Shown in pieces: positions 5,211 through 5,326 of a stretch of 5,326 nucleotides of DNA (the first letter of the stretch is position 1; the number at the start of each line of letters is the position of its first letter). Source of the stretch: Acidimicrobiia bacterium (lineage in GTDB: Bacteria > Actinomycetota > Acidimicrobiia > Acidimicrobiales > Acidimicrobilacustridaceae). The position numbers and the translations under genes were made by a program. The stretch lies in contig VERC01000178.1 of assembly GCA_018882825.1 (NCBI GenBank), positions 1-5,326 of the forward strand, given 5' to 3'. Under the pieces are notes generated by a model. That model was not told the origin of the DNA, made no database searches, and was given only the letters and a program-made list of their open reading frames with translations.

Positions 5211-5220
5211 CCCGGAGAAT
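5191..5220 (+). promoter_or_regulatory. Promoter of the xdh-type gene (perfect -35)
   Basis: TTGACA (5191-5196), a perfect -35 consensus, is followed by 18 nt and GAGAAT (5215-5220), a -10 that lacks the first T. The GTG at 5227 follows after 6 nt, so this transcript too would be leaderless. The weak -10 with a strong -35 could suit activator-dependent expression. Confidence 0.5.
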
Positions 5221-5226
5221 CAGGGC

Positions 5227-5326
5227 GTGTCGATCCTGCTGCCGACCGCCCTCGACGATGCCTGCCGGGCTGCCGCCGATCACCCCGAGGCGACCCTGCT
5301 GGCCGGGGGGACCGACCTCATGGTGG
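5227..5326 (+). CDS. Xanthine dehydrogenase-type FAD-binding subunit (3' end cut off)
   Basis: The first 33 codons of the medium, FAD-binding subunit of a molybdenum hydroxylase (CoxM/XdhB family, PF00941), read as VSILLPTALDDACRAAADHP followed by the diagnostic FAD-contact motif LLAGGTDLMV (residues 24-33). This subunit passes electrons from the molybdenum and iron-sulfur subunits to the acceptor. The frame is open to the window edge. The opening at LLPTALDDA matches the usual N-terminus, supporting GTG 5227 as the start. Given the purine phosphoribosyltransferase and importer nearby, xanthine or hypoxanthine is the likely substrate. CO dehydrogenase-like and other aldehyde- or N-heterocycle-oxidising relatives share this N-terminus, so substrate remains open; the partner subunits should lie to the right. 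Confidence 0.85.
   Translation, partial: MSILLPTALDDACRAAADHPEATLLAGGTDLMV

Noticed and set aside
4465..5283. Open frame of about 272 codons on the - strand through the regulator and thiamine-binding genes
   Set aside because: It is a shadow in a second frame of the regulator and antisense to the thiamine-binding gene, Arg/Gly-rich, and would cross the divergent promoter region.
1..5326. tRNA, rRNA, CRISPR array, insertion sequence or riboswitch
   Set aside because: I saw no cloverleaf, no regularly spaced repeats, no transposase motifs and no terminal inverted repeats. Gaps between genes are all 79 bp or less, too short for a large riboswitch; in particular no thiamine-type riboswitch fits the 39-bp gap at 4472-4510.

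Overview
The window is a compact, very GC-rich, high-GC Gram-positive-like stretch. GTG starts, very short gaps, and -10 hexamers placed directly before start codons point to an actinobacterium. An Acidimicrobiia-type (Ilumatobacter-like) genome is my best guess, but it rests on style only and no rRNA or marker gene is present. The window holds eight protein-coding genes (two cut by the window edges), no RNA genes, no mobile element and no CRISPR.

Layout, left to right: (1) the 3' part of an inner-membrane permease of a nucleoside/simple-sugar type ABC importer (+); (2) a xanthine/guanine-type phosphoribosyltransferase (-), tail to tail with the permease; (3) a tandemly duplicated bicupin protein (+), divergent from the phosphoribosyltransferase; (4) an ARPP-1-domain protein of unknown function (+), probably co-transcribed with the cupin gene; (5) a dihydropyrimidinase/D-hydantoinase (-), whose stop codon overlaps that of the ARPP-1 gene; (6) a 79-residue thiamine-binding (MTH1187/YkoF-like) protein (+), divergent from the dihydropyrimidinase; (7) a small DauR-like helix-turn-helix regulator (-), overlapping gene 6 tail to tail by 20 bp; (8) the first 33 codons of a molybdo-flavoprotein FAD-binding subunit (xanthine dehydrogenase/CoxM type, +), divergent from the regulator.

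The shared theme is nucleobase handling. A nucleoside-type importer would bring substrate in, a purine phosphoribosyltransferase would salvage it, a xanthine dehydrogenase-type enzyme would oxidise purines, and a cyclic-amide hydrolase would open the ring of dihydropyrimidines or hydantoins. A small regulator next to the oxidase promoter is the obvious candidate switch. The cupin, ARPP-1 and thiamine-binding genes have no assigned role in this set and are the most interesting unknowns.

The regulatory layout is also notable. Four genes have a TANNNT hexamer 6-8 nt before the start codon, which suggests leaderless mRNAs. ARPP-1 and dihydropyrimidinase instead have Shine-Dalgarno sequences, and the ARPP-1 one can be masked by a perfectly complementary upstream segment. 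Each of the three convergent junctions has a perfect GC-rich inverted repeat lying partly or wholly inside a coding end. Coding strand switches at six of the seven gene junctions.
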